DNA from: Bacteroidota bacterium
GTDB taxonomy: Bacteria; Bacteroidota; Bacteroidia; Chitinophagales; Chitinophagaceae
Reading direction: 5' to 3'
Assembly (NCBI GenBank): GCA_013286305.1
Contig: JABDFW010000017.1
Span: forward strand, 1,443 to 44,869
Length of the DNA stretch: 43,427 nt
Part shown: one piece after another, positions 19,840 to 27,875 of the stretch
Position numbering within the stretch: the stretch's first letter is position 1
How the letters are laid out: each line of letters begins with the position of its first letter
Translations under genes and position numbers: made by a program
The notes under the pieces: model-generated
Databases searched by the model: none
Told to the model about the DNA's origin: nothing
The model's input: only the letters and a program-made list of their open reading frames with translations

Positions 19840-20475
19840 ATGTCTAAAGTAAAAAAGCCTAAACATGTTGCAGTAGCCGGTAATATCGGTGCAGGCAAAA
19901 CCACCCTTACTGAATTATTGAGCAAGCATTATAAATGGATACCCCAGTTTGAGGATATAGACCATAACCCATACCTGATGGATTTTTATGAAGACATGCC
20001 CCGCTGGAGCTTTAACCTGCAGATTTACTTTTTAAACAGCCGCCTTAACCAGTTGCTTGAAATACAACGCGGCACTGAAACGGTTATACAGGACAGAACC
20101 ATTTATGAAGATGCACACATTTTTGCGCCTAACCTGCACGACATGGGTTTGATGAGCAAAAGGGATTACGATAATTACTTCCAGTTCTTTCAAACGCTTA
20201 AGTCAATGGTGCAGCCGCCTGACCTTATTATATATTTAAAAGCATCTGTGCCTACACTTGTAGGGCAAATACAAAAACGCGGCCGCGAATACGAAGAAAA
20301 CATACGCCTTGATTACCTTAAAAAACTGAATGAGCTATACAACAGGTGGATAGACAACTACAAAGAAGGCAAGGTGCTGATAATAGATATAGATAAAAAT
20401 AAATTCCCCGAAAGAGAGGAAGACCTCGGTGAAATAATCACTAAAATTGACAGTATGTTGTTTGGGTTGTTCTAA
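19840..20475 (+). CDS. Deoxynucleoside kinase
   Basis: A 211-residue kinase of the deoxyguanosine/deoxyadenosine kinase family, which phosphorylates deoxynucleosides for salvage. The P-loop 'AVAGNIGAGKTTLTELL' is at the N-terminus. The family motifs 'FEDIDHNPYLMDFYEDMPRW', the DRT-type 'VIQDRTIYEDAHIFA' (the DR(S/T)IYED signature) and the lid 'IQKRGREYEENI' are present. The ATG at 19840 (MSKVKKPKHV) is chosen; the in-frame upstream start at 19747 would translate the inverted repeat copy and add 31 unrelated hydrophobic residues. The exact substrate (dA, dG or broad) cannot be told. It ends 4 bp from the convergent YbdK-like gene. Confidence 0.92.
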   Translation: MSKVKKPKHVAVAGNIGAGKTTLTELLSKHYKWIPQFEDIDHNPYLMDFYEDMPRWSFNLQIYFLNSRLNQLLEIQRGTETVIQDRTIYEDAHIFAPNLHDMGLMSKRDYDNYFQFFQTLKSMVQPPDLIIYLKASVPTLVGQIQKRGREYEENIRLDYLKKLNELYNRWIDNYKEGKVLIIDIDKNKFPEREEDLGEIITKIDSMLFGLF

Positions 20476-20479
20476 ATTT

Positions 20480-21586
20480 TTACACCAAAAATTGATCATG
20501 TATATAATCAACCACATCAGTAAGGCTTTGCGTTTTTTCAAACACTGCTAACTGCCTGTCTGCACCTGTGCCCTGCTCAAGTATTTTGTGTACCAAATTA
20601 ATAGCATGCCTGCTGCCCAAATGGTCAACCACGTCATCTACAAAATCCAATAACTCATAAATTAAAACGCGGGTGTTTACCTCAGATTCTTTTCCAAAAT
20701 CAATCAGGCTGCCATCAATACCATAACGTCCCGCCCGCCATTTATTTTCGTTAATAAGCGCCCGGTGGTACATAATAAAGTTCATGTTCTGGCTGCGCAG
20801 TTTGTACAACTTGGCACAGATGGCCTGGAAGAGTGCCGTAATGGCAATGGTTTCTTCAATCGTCATGGGCACATCGCATATCCTGAATTCAACGGTGTTG
20901 AAGAAAGGGTGCACCCTAAGGTCCCACCAAATCTTCTTGGCATTGTCAATACAGTTTGTTTTAATAAGCAGGTTTACGTAATTATCATAAGCTTCAATGC
21001 TTTCAAAATAATCGGGTATGCCTGTACGTGGAAACTTATCAAACACTTTTGTACGGAAAGATTTATAGCCGGTTTTTCTACCCTCCCAAAAAGGCGAGTT
21101 GGTGCTTAGTGCATACACATGCGGTAAAAAATAACGGGCGCTGTTTGCAATATGTATGGCCATCTTGCGATCTTCCATACCAACGTGTACATGCAGCCCA
21201 AAAATAAGGTTACTGCGGGCCGCCTCCTGCAATTCGTTCACTATTTGGTTATAACGCACATGGTCTGTTATCAACTGGCTTTGCCAATGGCTAAAGGGAT
21301 GCGTACCTGATGCCGCTACCCATAAGCCCAGGTCGTCCGCAATATGCGATATGGTTTTTCTTAGCGTTGCTACATCCTTATATGCTTCGTCAATATTCTG
21401 GCAAATGTCGGTACCCACTTCTACAACAGCCTGGTGCATTTCTGCCTTTACTTTATCCATTATTATTTTTTGCCCTTCGGAAACAATTTTTTGCTCATGG
21501 CTTTTCAGTTCACGTGTAGTGGGGTCAAGCACCATATATTCTTCTTCAACACCAAGTGTAAAATGTTTGTAGTTAAGATGTGACAT
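20480..21586 (-). CDS. YbdK-like carboxylate-amine ligase (GCS2 family)
   Basis: A 368-residue glutamine synthetase-fold ligase of the GCS2 family. YbdK has weak gamma-glutamylcysteine ligase activity in E. coli, but many members probably join other amino acids. It begins 'FTLGVEEEYMVLDPTTREL', the typical metal-binding VEEE start. It continues with 'SGTHPFSHWQSQLITDHVRY', 'GLHVHVGMEDRKMAIHIAN', 'LSTNSPFWEGRKTGYKSFR' and 'WWDLRVHPFFNTVEFRICDVP', all GCS2 marks. It is the second gene of an operon, 43 nt behind an ATP-grasp ligase gene, with an esterase gene divergent from the pair. No gshB-type partner is obvious, so glutathione synthesis is not the best guess. Confidence 0.92.
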   Translation of the reverse strand: MSHLNYKHFTLGVEEEYMVLDPTTRELKSHEQKIVSEGQKIIMDKVKAEMHQAVVEVGTDICQNIDEAYKDVATLRKTISHIADDLGLWVAASGTHPFSHWQSQLITDHVRYNQIVNELQEAARSNLIFGLHVHVGMEDRKMAIHIANSARYFLPHVYALSTNSPFWEGRKTGYKSFRTKVFDKFPRTGIPDYFESIEAYDNYVNLLIKTNCIDNAKKIWWDLRVHPFFNTVEFRICDVPMTIEETIAITALFQAICAKLYKLRSQNMNFIMYHRALINENKWRAGRYGIDGSLIDFGKESEVNTRVLIYELLDFVDDVVDHLGSRHAINLVHKILEQGTGADRQLAVFEKTQSLTDVVDYIHDQFLV

Positions 21587-21629
21587 TCAGTTAATTTGAA
21601 AATTTGATGATTTGACGCGGCTCGTTCTT

Positions 21630-22583
21630 TCAATATAAAATCTCTTTCGCCGCACTTTTTCTTATATACTCACCCCAGGTTAAATTATCTTTTCCATCTT
21701 CATGCGCCAGCGCCTTTTCAATGGCATAGTTAGCGGCTGTTTCCACTACCCAGGCAAAGTTTTCTTCTCCAACACTGTTACGGTCTGCATCCGGCGCAGG
21801 GTTGCAAAAATCAATGGCAAAAGGCACTCCGTCACGTAACGCCAGTTCAACAGTATTAAAGTCGTACCCCAAATATTTGTTTATACGCAATACAATTTCT
21901 TCCATTTCCTGTAACTTTTCGGCAGTTGGTGTAAAGCTTGCTGCATAGCGCAGGTGATGCGGGTTACGGGGCTCATATGGCATTATACGCACATACTTAC
22001 CGCCAATACAATAGCACCGGTAATATTCTTCAAAAATAATTTCTTCCTGCAGCATCATTACCAATTCGCCCGTTTCAGCATGCTTATCAAAAAAATCCTG
22101 TGCATCGTTAAGTTTATATACATTCTTCCAGCCGCCGCCTGCAAATGGTTTCATGTAGGCAGGAAATCCCACATAATCAAAAATATTCTTCCAGTCCAGC
22201 GGGTAAGCAAGGTTGCCAAATGATTGTTCCGACGTATCAGCGGGCATATCCCTTGAAGGAAGGATAACCGTTTTAGGCACAGGTACATCTATTTTTGTTG
22301 CAAGGCAATTATTAAAAAACTTTTCATCAGCACTCCACCAAAATGGGTTATTAATAACCGCTGTACCGCATAATGCGGCATTCTTAAGATAGGCACGGTA
22401 AAAGGGCACATCCTGGCTGATCCTGTCGAATATCACCGCGTACTCTGTTCCCACCCCCTGCATTACTTTATCAATTCGTACATGCTCTGCTGTTATGCCC
22501 TCCACATTTTTGCTGTTTACCCTTTCAATAAATGCCTGTGGAAAAGTTCTTTCTTTGCCAAACAAAACGCCTATCTTTTTCAT
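21630..22583 (-). CDS. ATP-grasp family ligase
   Basis: A 317-residue protein of the RimK/glutathione-synthetase-like ATP-grasp class. The N-terminal domain starts 'MKKIGVLFGKERTFPQAF' and the central ATP-grasp part has 'DYVGFPAYMKPFAGGGWKNVYKL' (Lys plus glycine-rich lid), 'MMLQEEIIFEEYYRCYCIGGKYVRIMPY' and the metal-binding 'PFAIDFCNPAPDAD' with acidic and Asn residues. Such enzymes form amide bonds through acyl-phosphates. It comes first in the operon with the GCS2-type ligase, so the two could act in turn on one small molecule. The substrate is unknown. Confidence 0.85.
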   Translation of the reverse strand: MKKIGVLFGKERTFPQAFIERVNSKNVEGITAEHVRIDKVMQGVGTEYAVIFDRISQDVPFYRAYLKNAALCGTAVINNPFWWSADEKFFNNCLATKIDVPVPKTVILPSRDMPADTSEQSFGNLAYPLDWKNIFDYVGFPAYMKPFAGGGWKNVYKLNDAQDFFDKHAETGELVMMLQEEIIFEEYYRCYCIGGKYVRIMPYEPRNPHHLRYAASFTPTAEKLQEMEEIVLRINKYLGYDFNTVELALRDGVPFAIDFCNPAPDADRNSVGEENFAWVVETAANYAIEKALAHEDGKDNLTWGEYIRKSAAKEILY

Positions 22584-22674
22584 AAGTAAATATTAGTGTT
22601 TAAAAATGGTTATATGCCCAAGTTAGAAAAACATATTTGAAAATAGCGAAAAAATTAAAACTAATTGGTTTTGA

Positions 22675-22711
22675 TTGAAGCAATAGAGGTTTTCTTATTT
22701 TTGGCGATATG
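22675..22711 (+). promoter_or_regulatory. Promoter of the esterase gene, -7 box 5 nt before ATG
   Basis: TTG (22675-22677), 18 nt, then TATTTTTG (22696-22703), an exact -7 match. Only five bases separate the box from the ATG at 22709, so the transcript is probably leaderless or nearly so. Confidence 0.5.
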
Positions 22712-23533
22712 GTTGAAGGGAATAATACCGGTACCCATAATGTACTGGTTGAACAAAATGTTATTGAATCTGCTTTTTTAGATAGAGAAGTGATCATTGA
22801 TGCATACTTACCTACCAATATTGAATATCCGGAAAAGATGGGGTTGCTTTTAATAAATGACGGCCAGGACTTGCCCAAAATGCCTTTTGATGAAATATTG
22901 GATGGATTGATTGATGAAAAAAGGATTGAACCCCTTGTTTGTATAGGTATTTATTGCGGGGCAGACAGAAAAAATGAATATGGCATAGCCGGCGAACCCG
23001 ATTATAAAGGCCGGGGCGCCAAAGCCAGTTTATACACACAATTTATTTTAGAAGAGCTGTTGCCGTTTATACGCGAAACTTATCATGTACCATCCTTTAA
23101 AGAAAAATCGTTTGCAGGCTTTTCAATGGGTGGTTTAAGCGCTTTGGATATTGTTTGGAACAACCCGCAGCAATTTAGCAAAGTGGGTATATTCAGTGGA
23201 TCGTTATGGTGGAGAAGCAAAGATTATGCAGATGGGTACAGCGATGCAACCGACCGCATTATGCACCAGCAAATAAAGAATGGAAAATTTCATCCCTGGC
23301 TTAAATTCTTTTTTGAAAGTGGTGTTTTGGACGAAATAGAAGACCGTAACGGCAATGGTATTATTGATTCCATAGACGACACAACAGACCTTATAACTAT
23401 TCTGAAAGAAATTGGTTATAATGATGATCAAATAAAATATCTTGAATTAACAGACGGCAAACATGATGTGCCTACATGGGCAAGGGCTTTCCCCGATTTT
23501 TTAAAATGGGGCTGGGGACAGCAGGCTACTTAA
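22709..23533 (+). CDS. Alpha/beta-hydrolase esterase (esterase D/Fes-like family)
   Basis: A 274-residue esterase of the 'putative esterase' family, which includes S-formylglutathione hydrolase and siderophore (IroE/Fes) esterases. The catalytic Ser is in 'FAGFSMGGLSALDIVW' (G-x-S-x-G). An acidic residue occurs in the later 'DEIEDRNGNGIIDSIDDTTD' region and the likely catalytic His in 'DGKHDVPTWARAFPDFLKWGW'. The start 'EQNVIESAFLDREVIIDAYLP' is family-like. It has no signal peptide. The stretch DRNGNGIIDSIDD resembles a Ca-binding or dockerin-type loop, an uncommon insert. It is divergent from the ATP-grasp/GCS2 operon with 125 bp between, so shared control is plausible. The region 23534-23758 after it holds only a 10-bp palindrome (TTTGATCAAA, 23554-23563). 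Confidence 0.85.
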   Translation: MVEGNNTGTHNVLVEQNVIESAFLDREVIIDAYLPTNIEYPEKMGLLLINDGQDLPKMPFDEILDGLIDEKRIEPLVCIGIYCGADRKNEYGIAGEPDYKGRGAKASLYTQFILEELLPFIRETYHVPSFKEKSFAGFSMGGLSALDIVWNNPQQFSKVGIFSGSLWWRSKDYADGYSDATDRIMHQQIKNGKFHPWLKFFFESGVLDEIEDRNGNGIIDSIDDTTDLITILKEIGYNDDQIKYLELTDGKHDVPTWARAFPDFLKWGWGQQAT

Positions 23534-23758
23534 GATTGCATTTATAAAAGATATTTGATCAAATTTTTTCTACGATTGTATTAAGAACTGCCCTGGTTTT
23601 ACCATTAATGCGCAAGCTTTTAGTTAATTTAATTTTCGGGATAACGTTAAACATATAAAAATTTACTCTACATTTATATGCATAAACTCCTGGTATCTTA
23701 TCCCGGCATCAAGACGTAAAATTCTTGCTATTCCTAAACTTTTAAAAATCAGCTCCTT

Positions 23759-26401
23759 ATGAAACGATTTTTACAAATTTTCCTTTCCATCTTGCCTTTT
23801 GTTTCCTTTAGCCAGGCACCCGGCATACAATGGCAAAAGAGCCTTGGGGGCACCGGTACAGATCAAGCTTACGGTATTATTCAAACATCCGATGGGGGTT
23901 ACCTGACTGTCGGTTCATCAAATTCCAACAACGGAAATGTAACGGGCAACCATGGTGGCAATGATTTTTGGGTGGTTAAATTAAATAGCGCTGGAGCCAT
24001 ACAATGGCAAAAAAGCTATGGTGGCAGCGGCGATGACTGGGGCACTTCCGTCCAGGCCACCGCTGACGGAGGTTATATAGTCGGCGGTTTTTCCTACTCA
24101 AATGACGGTGACGTATCGGGGCACCATGGCTCCCTGTCAAATGCAGATGTTTGGGTAATAAAGATCAGCAGCACCGGAACCATTCAGTGGCAAAAAAGCT
24201 ATGGCGGAAGCGGTGACGACAGGTTAAACGCTATATTAGTGGTTAACGGCGGTTACATATTGGGAACGCAATCAAATTCAAACGACGGAGATGTTACCAA
24301 CAATCATGGCGATTACGACGCCTGGATAGCTAAGATAGATACTGCCGGGGCGATCGTTTGGGAAAACAGTTTTGGGGGAAGCAGCATCGACATTACTGAG
24401 AAGATCATTGCAAATAAAGAAGGAGGATACACTGCAGCGGTACAAAGTCAATCAAATGATGGGGATGTAAGCGGCAACAATGGCGGTTTTGACTATTGGG
24501 TAATCAAGTTAAGTGCAACAGGCAGTTTGCTTTGGCAAAAATGTTACGGCGGCATTTCTAATGATCTCATTACATCAATCGCTGCACTGGCCGACAGCAG
24601 TTACGTTATAACCGGGGGCTCAACCTCTGCCAACAATGGTGATATTACCGGTAACCATGGGGGATATGACTACTGGGTGGTTAAAATAAATAAAACAGGT
24701 GCCATAATTTGGGAAAAAAGCTACGGGGGCAGTAATAATGATTTTTGTACATCAATCAAATCTACCGCTGATGGCGGTTTCGTATTAACCGGGCATTCAA
24801 TGTCTAACGATGGCGATGTAACTGGAAGTCATGGAGGGTCAGAATGCTGGTTAGTAAAGATAAGCGGGTCTGATAGCCTGGAGTGGGAACGAAGCCTTGG
24901 CGGTTCAGCGGACGAATTCAGTTTCGAAGCGCTGCCTACTTCGGATGCTGGATATATTGTAGCCAATATTTCAAATTCAAATAACGGCGATGTATCGGGT
25001 AATCATGGGGATAAAGATTACTGGATAGTTAAAATGAACCCCGATCCGTTGTTAGGCCCCAAAGTATCCATTTCAGCAAAACCAGGAACCACTGTTTGTT
25101 CCCATACAGTTGTAGTTCTAACGGCTAAGCCAACAAATACAGATGCTTCTGTTGTTTATCAATGGAAAAAGAACAACATAAATGTGGGCAGCAATGGAGC
25201 AACTTACACTGACAGCCTATTGAATAATGGCGACTCTGTTATTTGTGTCATAACGGATGCCAGTAAAACAGCAACCAGCAATAAACTTAAGTTTGTAGTA
25301 AACCCACTGATAAATCCTTCCGTATCTATTACTGCAAACCCCGGCAGTGAAGTATGTGTGGGGGCAAAGGTGGTGTTTACTGCAATTACAGTAAACGGCG
25401 GCACGGCGCCAAAATTTCTGTGGAAGAAAAACGGTGTTTCCGTTGGTACCGATACAACGAGCTATACAGACTCGATTCCGAAAAGTGGCGACTCAATCGC
25501 TGTTACCCTTACAAGTAACGCAGCTTGCGTGGCTGCAGGTTCTGTAGCAAGTAATGTTGTGAAAATAAAAGTTGATGCAACGGACCCCGTTATTACAATA
25601 TTAGCCAACAAGGACACTACCATTTGCAGCAAAACAACTGTTACTTTTACCGCAGCAGTCAACCCCATTTATCAATGGAAGAAAGACGGTATTGTTGTAG
25701 GCAACAACACCAGCACTTACAAGGACAGTTTACTTAGGACAGGGGACTATATACAATGTTTCATTGTAAGCGGCGTATCAGCTTGTAATGGCTCTTCATC
25801 AAATATTATTAACAGCAACCAGCTAAAGTTTAAAGTAAATACAGCCCCAGCCCAGCCCTCGGTTGTTACAGGTCCTGTTAATGTGCCAAGCGGCCAAAAA
25901 GGCGTTTACTTCAGTATAATTCCTGTAGCGGGCGTCACTTACGCCTGGACATTGCCAACCGGCGCAGTTATTGATTCTGGGCAAGGTGGCAATAAAATAA
26001 AAGTTGATTGGGGGAGTACCGGAGGAAATATATCAGTGATTGCTATAAACAGTTGCGGAAGTTCGCCCGCAAGAACATTTACTGTTGGAGTAACGGGCTT
26101 AACAGCAGTAGGAGGGATAAACACCGATAATGTTGTTGCCGCGAATAAAGGCGTAAAGTTATTCCCTAACCCTGCTTCTACCACTGCTACCCTGCAGTTT
26201 ACCAGCAAAGCTGCCGTTAAATACGCCATAACTATTTTAGACGGAGATAACAATGTTATGGAAGTAAAAAGCGGGGTAAGTGTAGTTGGTACAAACGTGG
26301 TAAAAATAAACGCTGCCAATTATGCAAAAGGTGTTTATTACATAACAATCATTGATAAAGAAAATGGGCAGCGAAGCGTGGAATTTGTGAAAGGGGAATA
26401 A
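23759..26401 (+). CDS. T9SS cargo protein with seven propeller-like repeats and Ig-like domains
   Basis: An 880-residue secreted protein. A signal peptide (ending near FVSFSQAP) is followed by seven repeats of about 55-60 residues (residues about 20-430). Each carries I-x-W-x-x-S-x-G-G, a D-G-G-Y strand, a S-N-x-G-D-V loop and a final W-x-V-K strand; seven such units suggest a seven-bladed beta-propeller. Three Ig-like domains follow (each with C-x-x-x-x-V-x-F, QWKK/LWKK and a 'Y-x-D-S' turn), then a PKD-like domain. The last ~80 residues, from VKLFPNPAS to the end, form a type A sorting domain for the type IX secretion system. Predicted to be released or attached at the cell surface. The ligand is unknown. 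Single gene. Confidence 0.88.
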   Translation: MKRFLQIFLSILPFVSFSQAPGIQWQKSLGGTGTDQAYGIIQTSDGGYLTVGSSNSNNGNVTGNHGGNDFWVVKLNSAGAIQWQKSYGGSGDDWGTSVQATADGGYIVGGFSYSNDGDVSGHHGSLSNADVWVIKISSTGTIQWQKSYGGSGDDRLNAILVVNGGYILGTQSNSNDGDVTNNHGDYDAWIAKIDTAGAIVWENSFGGSSIDITEKIIANKEGGYTAAVQSQSNDGDVSGNNGGFDYWVIKLSATGSLLWQKCYGGISNDLITSIAALADSSYVITGGSTSANNGDITGNHGGYDYWVVKINKTGAIIWEKSYGGSNNDFCTSIKSTADGGFVLTGHSMSNDGDVTGSHGGSECWLVKISGSDSLEWERSLGGSADEFSFEALPTSDAGYIVANISNSNNGDVSGNHGDKDYWIVKMNPDPLLGPKVSISAKPGTTVCSHTVVVLTAKPTNTDASVVYQWKKNNINVGSNGATYTDSLLNNGDSVICVITDASKTATSNKLKFVVNPLINPSVSITANPGSEVCVGAKVVFTAITVNGGTAPKFLWKKNGVSVGTDTTSYTDSIPKSGDSIAVTLTSNAACVAAGSVASNVVKIKVDATDPVITILANKDTTICSKTTVTFTAAVNPIYQWKKDGIVVGNNTSTYKDSLLRTGDYIQCFIVSGVSACNGSSSNIINSNQLKFKVNTAPAQPSVVTGPVNVPSGQKGVYFSIIPVAGVTYAWTLPTGAVIDSGQGGNKIKVDWGSTGGNISVIAINSCGSSPARTFTVGVTGLTAVGGINTDNVVAANKGVKLFPNPASTTATLQFTSKAAVKYAITILDGDNNVMEVKSGVSVVGTNVVKINAANYAKGVYYITIIDKENGQRSVEFVKGE

Positions 26402-26485
26402 TGTGTAAAGACACTCAGGCTCGTAAAACTCACCCGTACGTAAGCTATTGCGGGCTGGTTTTATATTTTATTAAAGCAGAAATTT

Positions 26486-26785
26486 TCACTCGTTCATTTC
26501 ATACATGCTGAGCCTGTTTTTTAGTTGCATAACTTCATTCCTGGTTTTCTCAATCTGCTCTAACAGGTGAATAATGGTTTCAATACCCTGCACGTTAATT
26601 TCAAGGTCGTAATGAAGCCTTACGATCTTTTCTAATTTGGGCAGCTCTTCTACATAAATAAACGGCGTTTCATTTACAATTTCTATTTGTACCAGGCCGG
26701 ATTCCTGCAAAGAATTAATAAAGGTTAGTTCAACATTATAATTCACACAAAATACATCTGCGGGTATTAACTGTTCAGTTTGCAT
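26486..26785 (-). CDS. cbpM: CbpM-type chaperone modulator
   Basis: A 99-residue protein matching the CbpM/MerR-like family, which binds the J-domain of CbpA and restrains it. It starts 'MQTEQLIPADVFCVNYNVE', has 'FINSLQESGLVQI' (winged-helix-like part) and ends in a helical stretch 'LLEQIEKTRNEVMQLKNRLSMYE' expected to form a coiled coil. The gene follows cbpA by 16 nt in the same direction, the standard order for this pair. Confidence 0.85.
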   Translation of the reverse strand: MQTEQLIPADVFCVNYNVELTFINSLQESGLVQIEIVNETPFIYVEELPKLEKIVRLHYDLEINVQGIETIIHLLEQIEKTRNEVMQLKNRLSMYEMNE

Positions 26786-26801
26786 AAGAATTATTTTATA
26801 T

Positions 26802-27692
26802 CTAAGATTTAGATAATTCGGTGAATAATGCTTTTTGCTTTTCCGTTAAATTAGTGGGTATCTTAACGGTATATGTTACATACAAGTCGCCAAACTCATC
26901 CTCCTTTTTATATACAGGAAACCCTTTGCCTTTCAAGCGTGCCTTGGTGCCGTTTTGCGTTTCAGGTTTTACTTTCAACTTAACCTTTCCGCCCAGGGTG
27001 TCAATGGTAACCTCCCCGCCTAATACAGCCGTGTATAGGTCAAGTTCCACCGTCGTATGCAGGTCATCACCCGAACGTTTAAATTGCGTATTATTGGTTA
27101 TTACAAACGTAATATACAGGTCGCCGTTAGGGCCGCCGTTTACGCCCGGTGCTCCATGGCCTTTAAGTTTAATAACCTGCCCGTTCTCCACGCCTGCAGA
27201 AATGGTGATGCGTATATTCTTCCCATTTACTGTTAAGGTTTGTTTATGGGTGGCATAGGCATCAGTTAAATCAAGATGCAATTCTGCATTATAATCCTGC
27301 CCCCTGAATTTAGTTTCCCTGCCCCCACCCCTTCTGCCGGAACTGCCAAACATCGAGTTAAAAAAATCCGAGAAATCATCATCCCCGCCGGCACCTTCAT
27401 AGGTATAGCCATAATTACCGGCGCCCTGTTGCGCATTGGCCTGCCGTGCTTTTTCAAATTCTTCGCCATGCTGCCAATTCTCGCCATACTTATCGTATTT
27501 TGTACGTTTCTCAGGATCACTCAAAACTTCATTCGCTTCATTCACCTGCTGAAATTTTTTGTTGGCTTCCTTATCGTTCGGGTTTAGGTCAGGATGAAGC
27601 TTACGTGCCAGTTTACGGTAGGCGTTTTTAATTTGTTCCTGTGTAGCGTTCTTATCTATCCCCAATGTCTTATAGTAATCAACAAATGCCAT
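26802..27692 (-). CDS. cbpA: DnaJ-class co-chaperone CbpA
   Basis: A 296-residue class B J-protein that works with DnaK and can bind DNA in E. coli. The J-domain spans residues about 5-70 with the HPD motif at 33-35 (RKLHPDLNP). A G/F-rich linker follows (about 80-130, '[21 protein letters not shown]'). After that come the two C-terminal substrate-binding domains ('[22 protein letters not shown]', '[23 protein letters not shown]'). No zinc-finger region is present, separating it from DnaJ. The ATG at 27692 ([11 protein letters not shown]) is chosen because the J-domain begins there; an upstream start at 27752 adds 20 unmatched residues. TATATTTC lies about 13 nt upstream as a weak -7 box. Confidence 0.95.
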   Translation of the reverse strand: MAFVDYYKTLGIDKNATQEQIKNAYRKLARKLHPDLNPNDKEANKKFQQVNEANEVLSDPEKRTKYDKYGENWQHGEEFEKARQANAQQGAGNYGYTYEGAGGDDDFSDFFNSMFGSSGRRGGGRETKFRGQDYNAELHLDLTDAYATHKQTLTVNGKNIRITISAGVENGQVIKLKGHGAPGVNGGPNGDLYITFVITNNTQFKRSGDDLHTTVELDLYTAVLGGEVTIDTLGGKVKLKVKPETQNGTKARLKGKGFPVYKKEDEFGDLYVTYTVKIPTNLTEKQKALFTELSKS

Positions 27693-27799
27693 GTCTGTAG
27701 TTTTTGAAATATATACTGCTTTAGATAACTGATATCCTGTGTTAAGGTACAAATTATTAGTCTTCTGTACAAAGATGATACCTTAATGCGCGGCGGGGC

Positions 27800-27832
27800 A
27801 AAAAAAATCCCGTAATACTTACGCATTACGGG
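27800..27832 (-). terminator. Intrinsic terminator of the blaI-blaR1-repeat protein operon
   Basis: CCCGTAAT (27809-27816) and ATTACGGG (27825-27832) form a perfect 8-bp stem with an 8-nt loop. On the minus strand the stem is followed by eight consecutive T-class bases (A-run at 27800-27807 on plus). It lies 44 bp after the stop of the 442-residue repeat protein gene. Confidence 0.85.
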
Positions 27833-27875
27833 AAAAATATATAAGCAGTTAGCTTGCTGTTAAGCGTACCAATAT

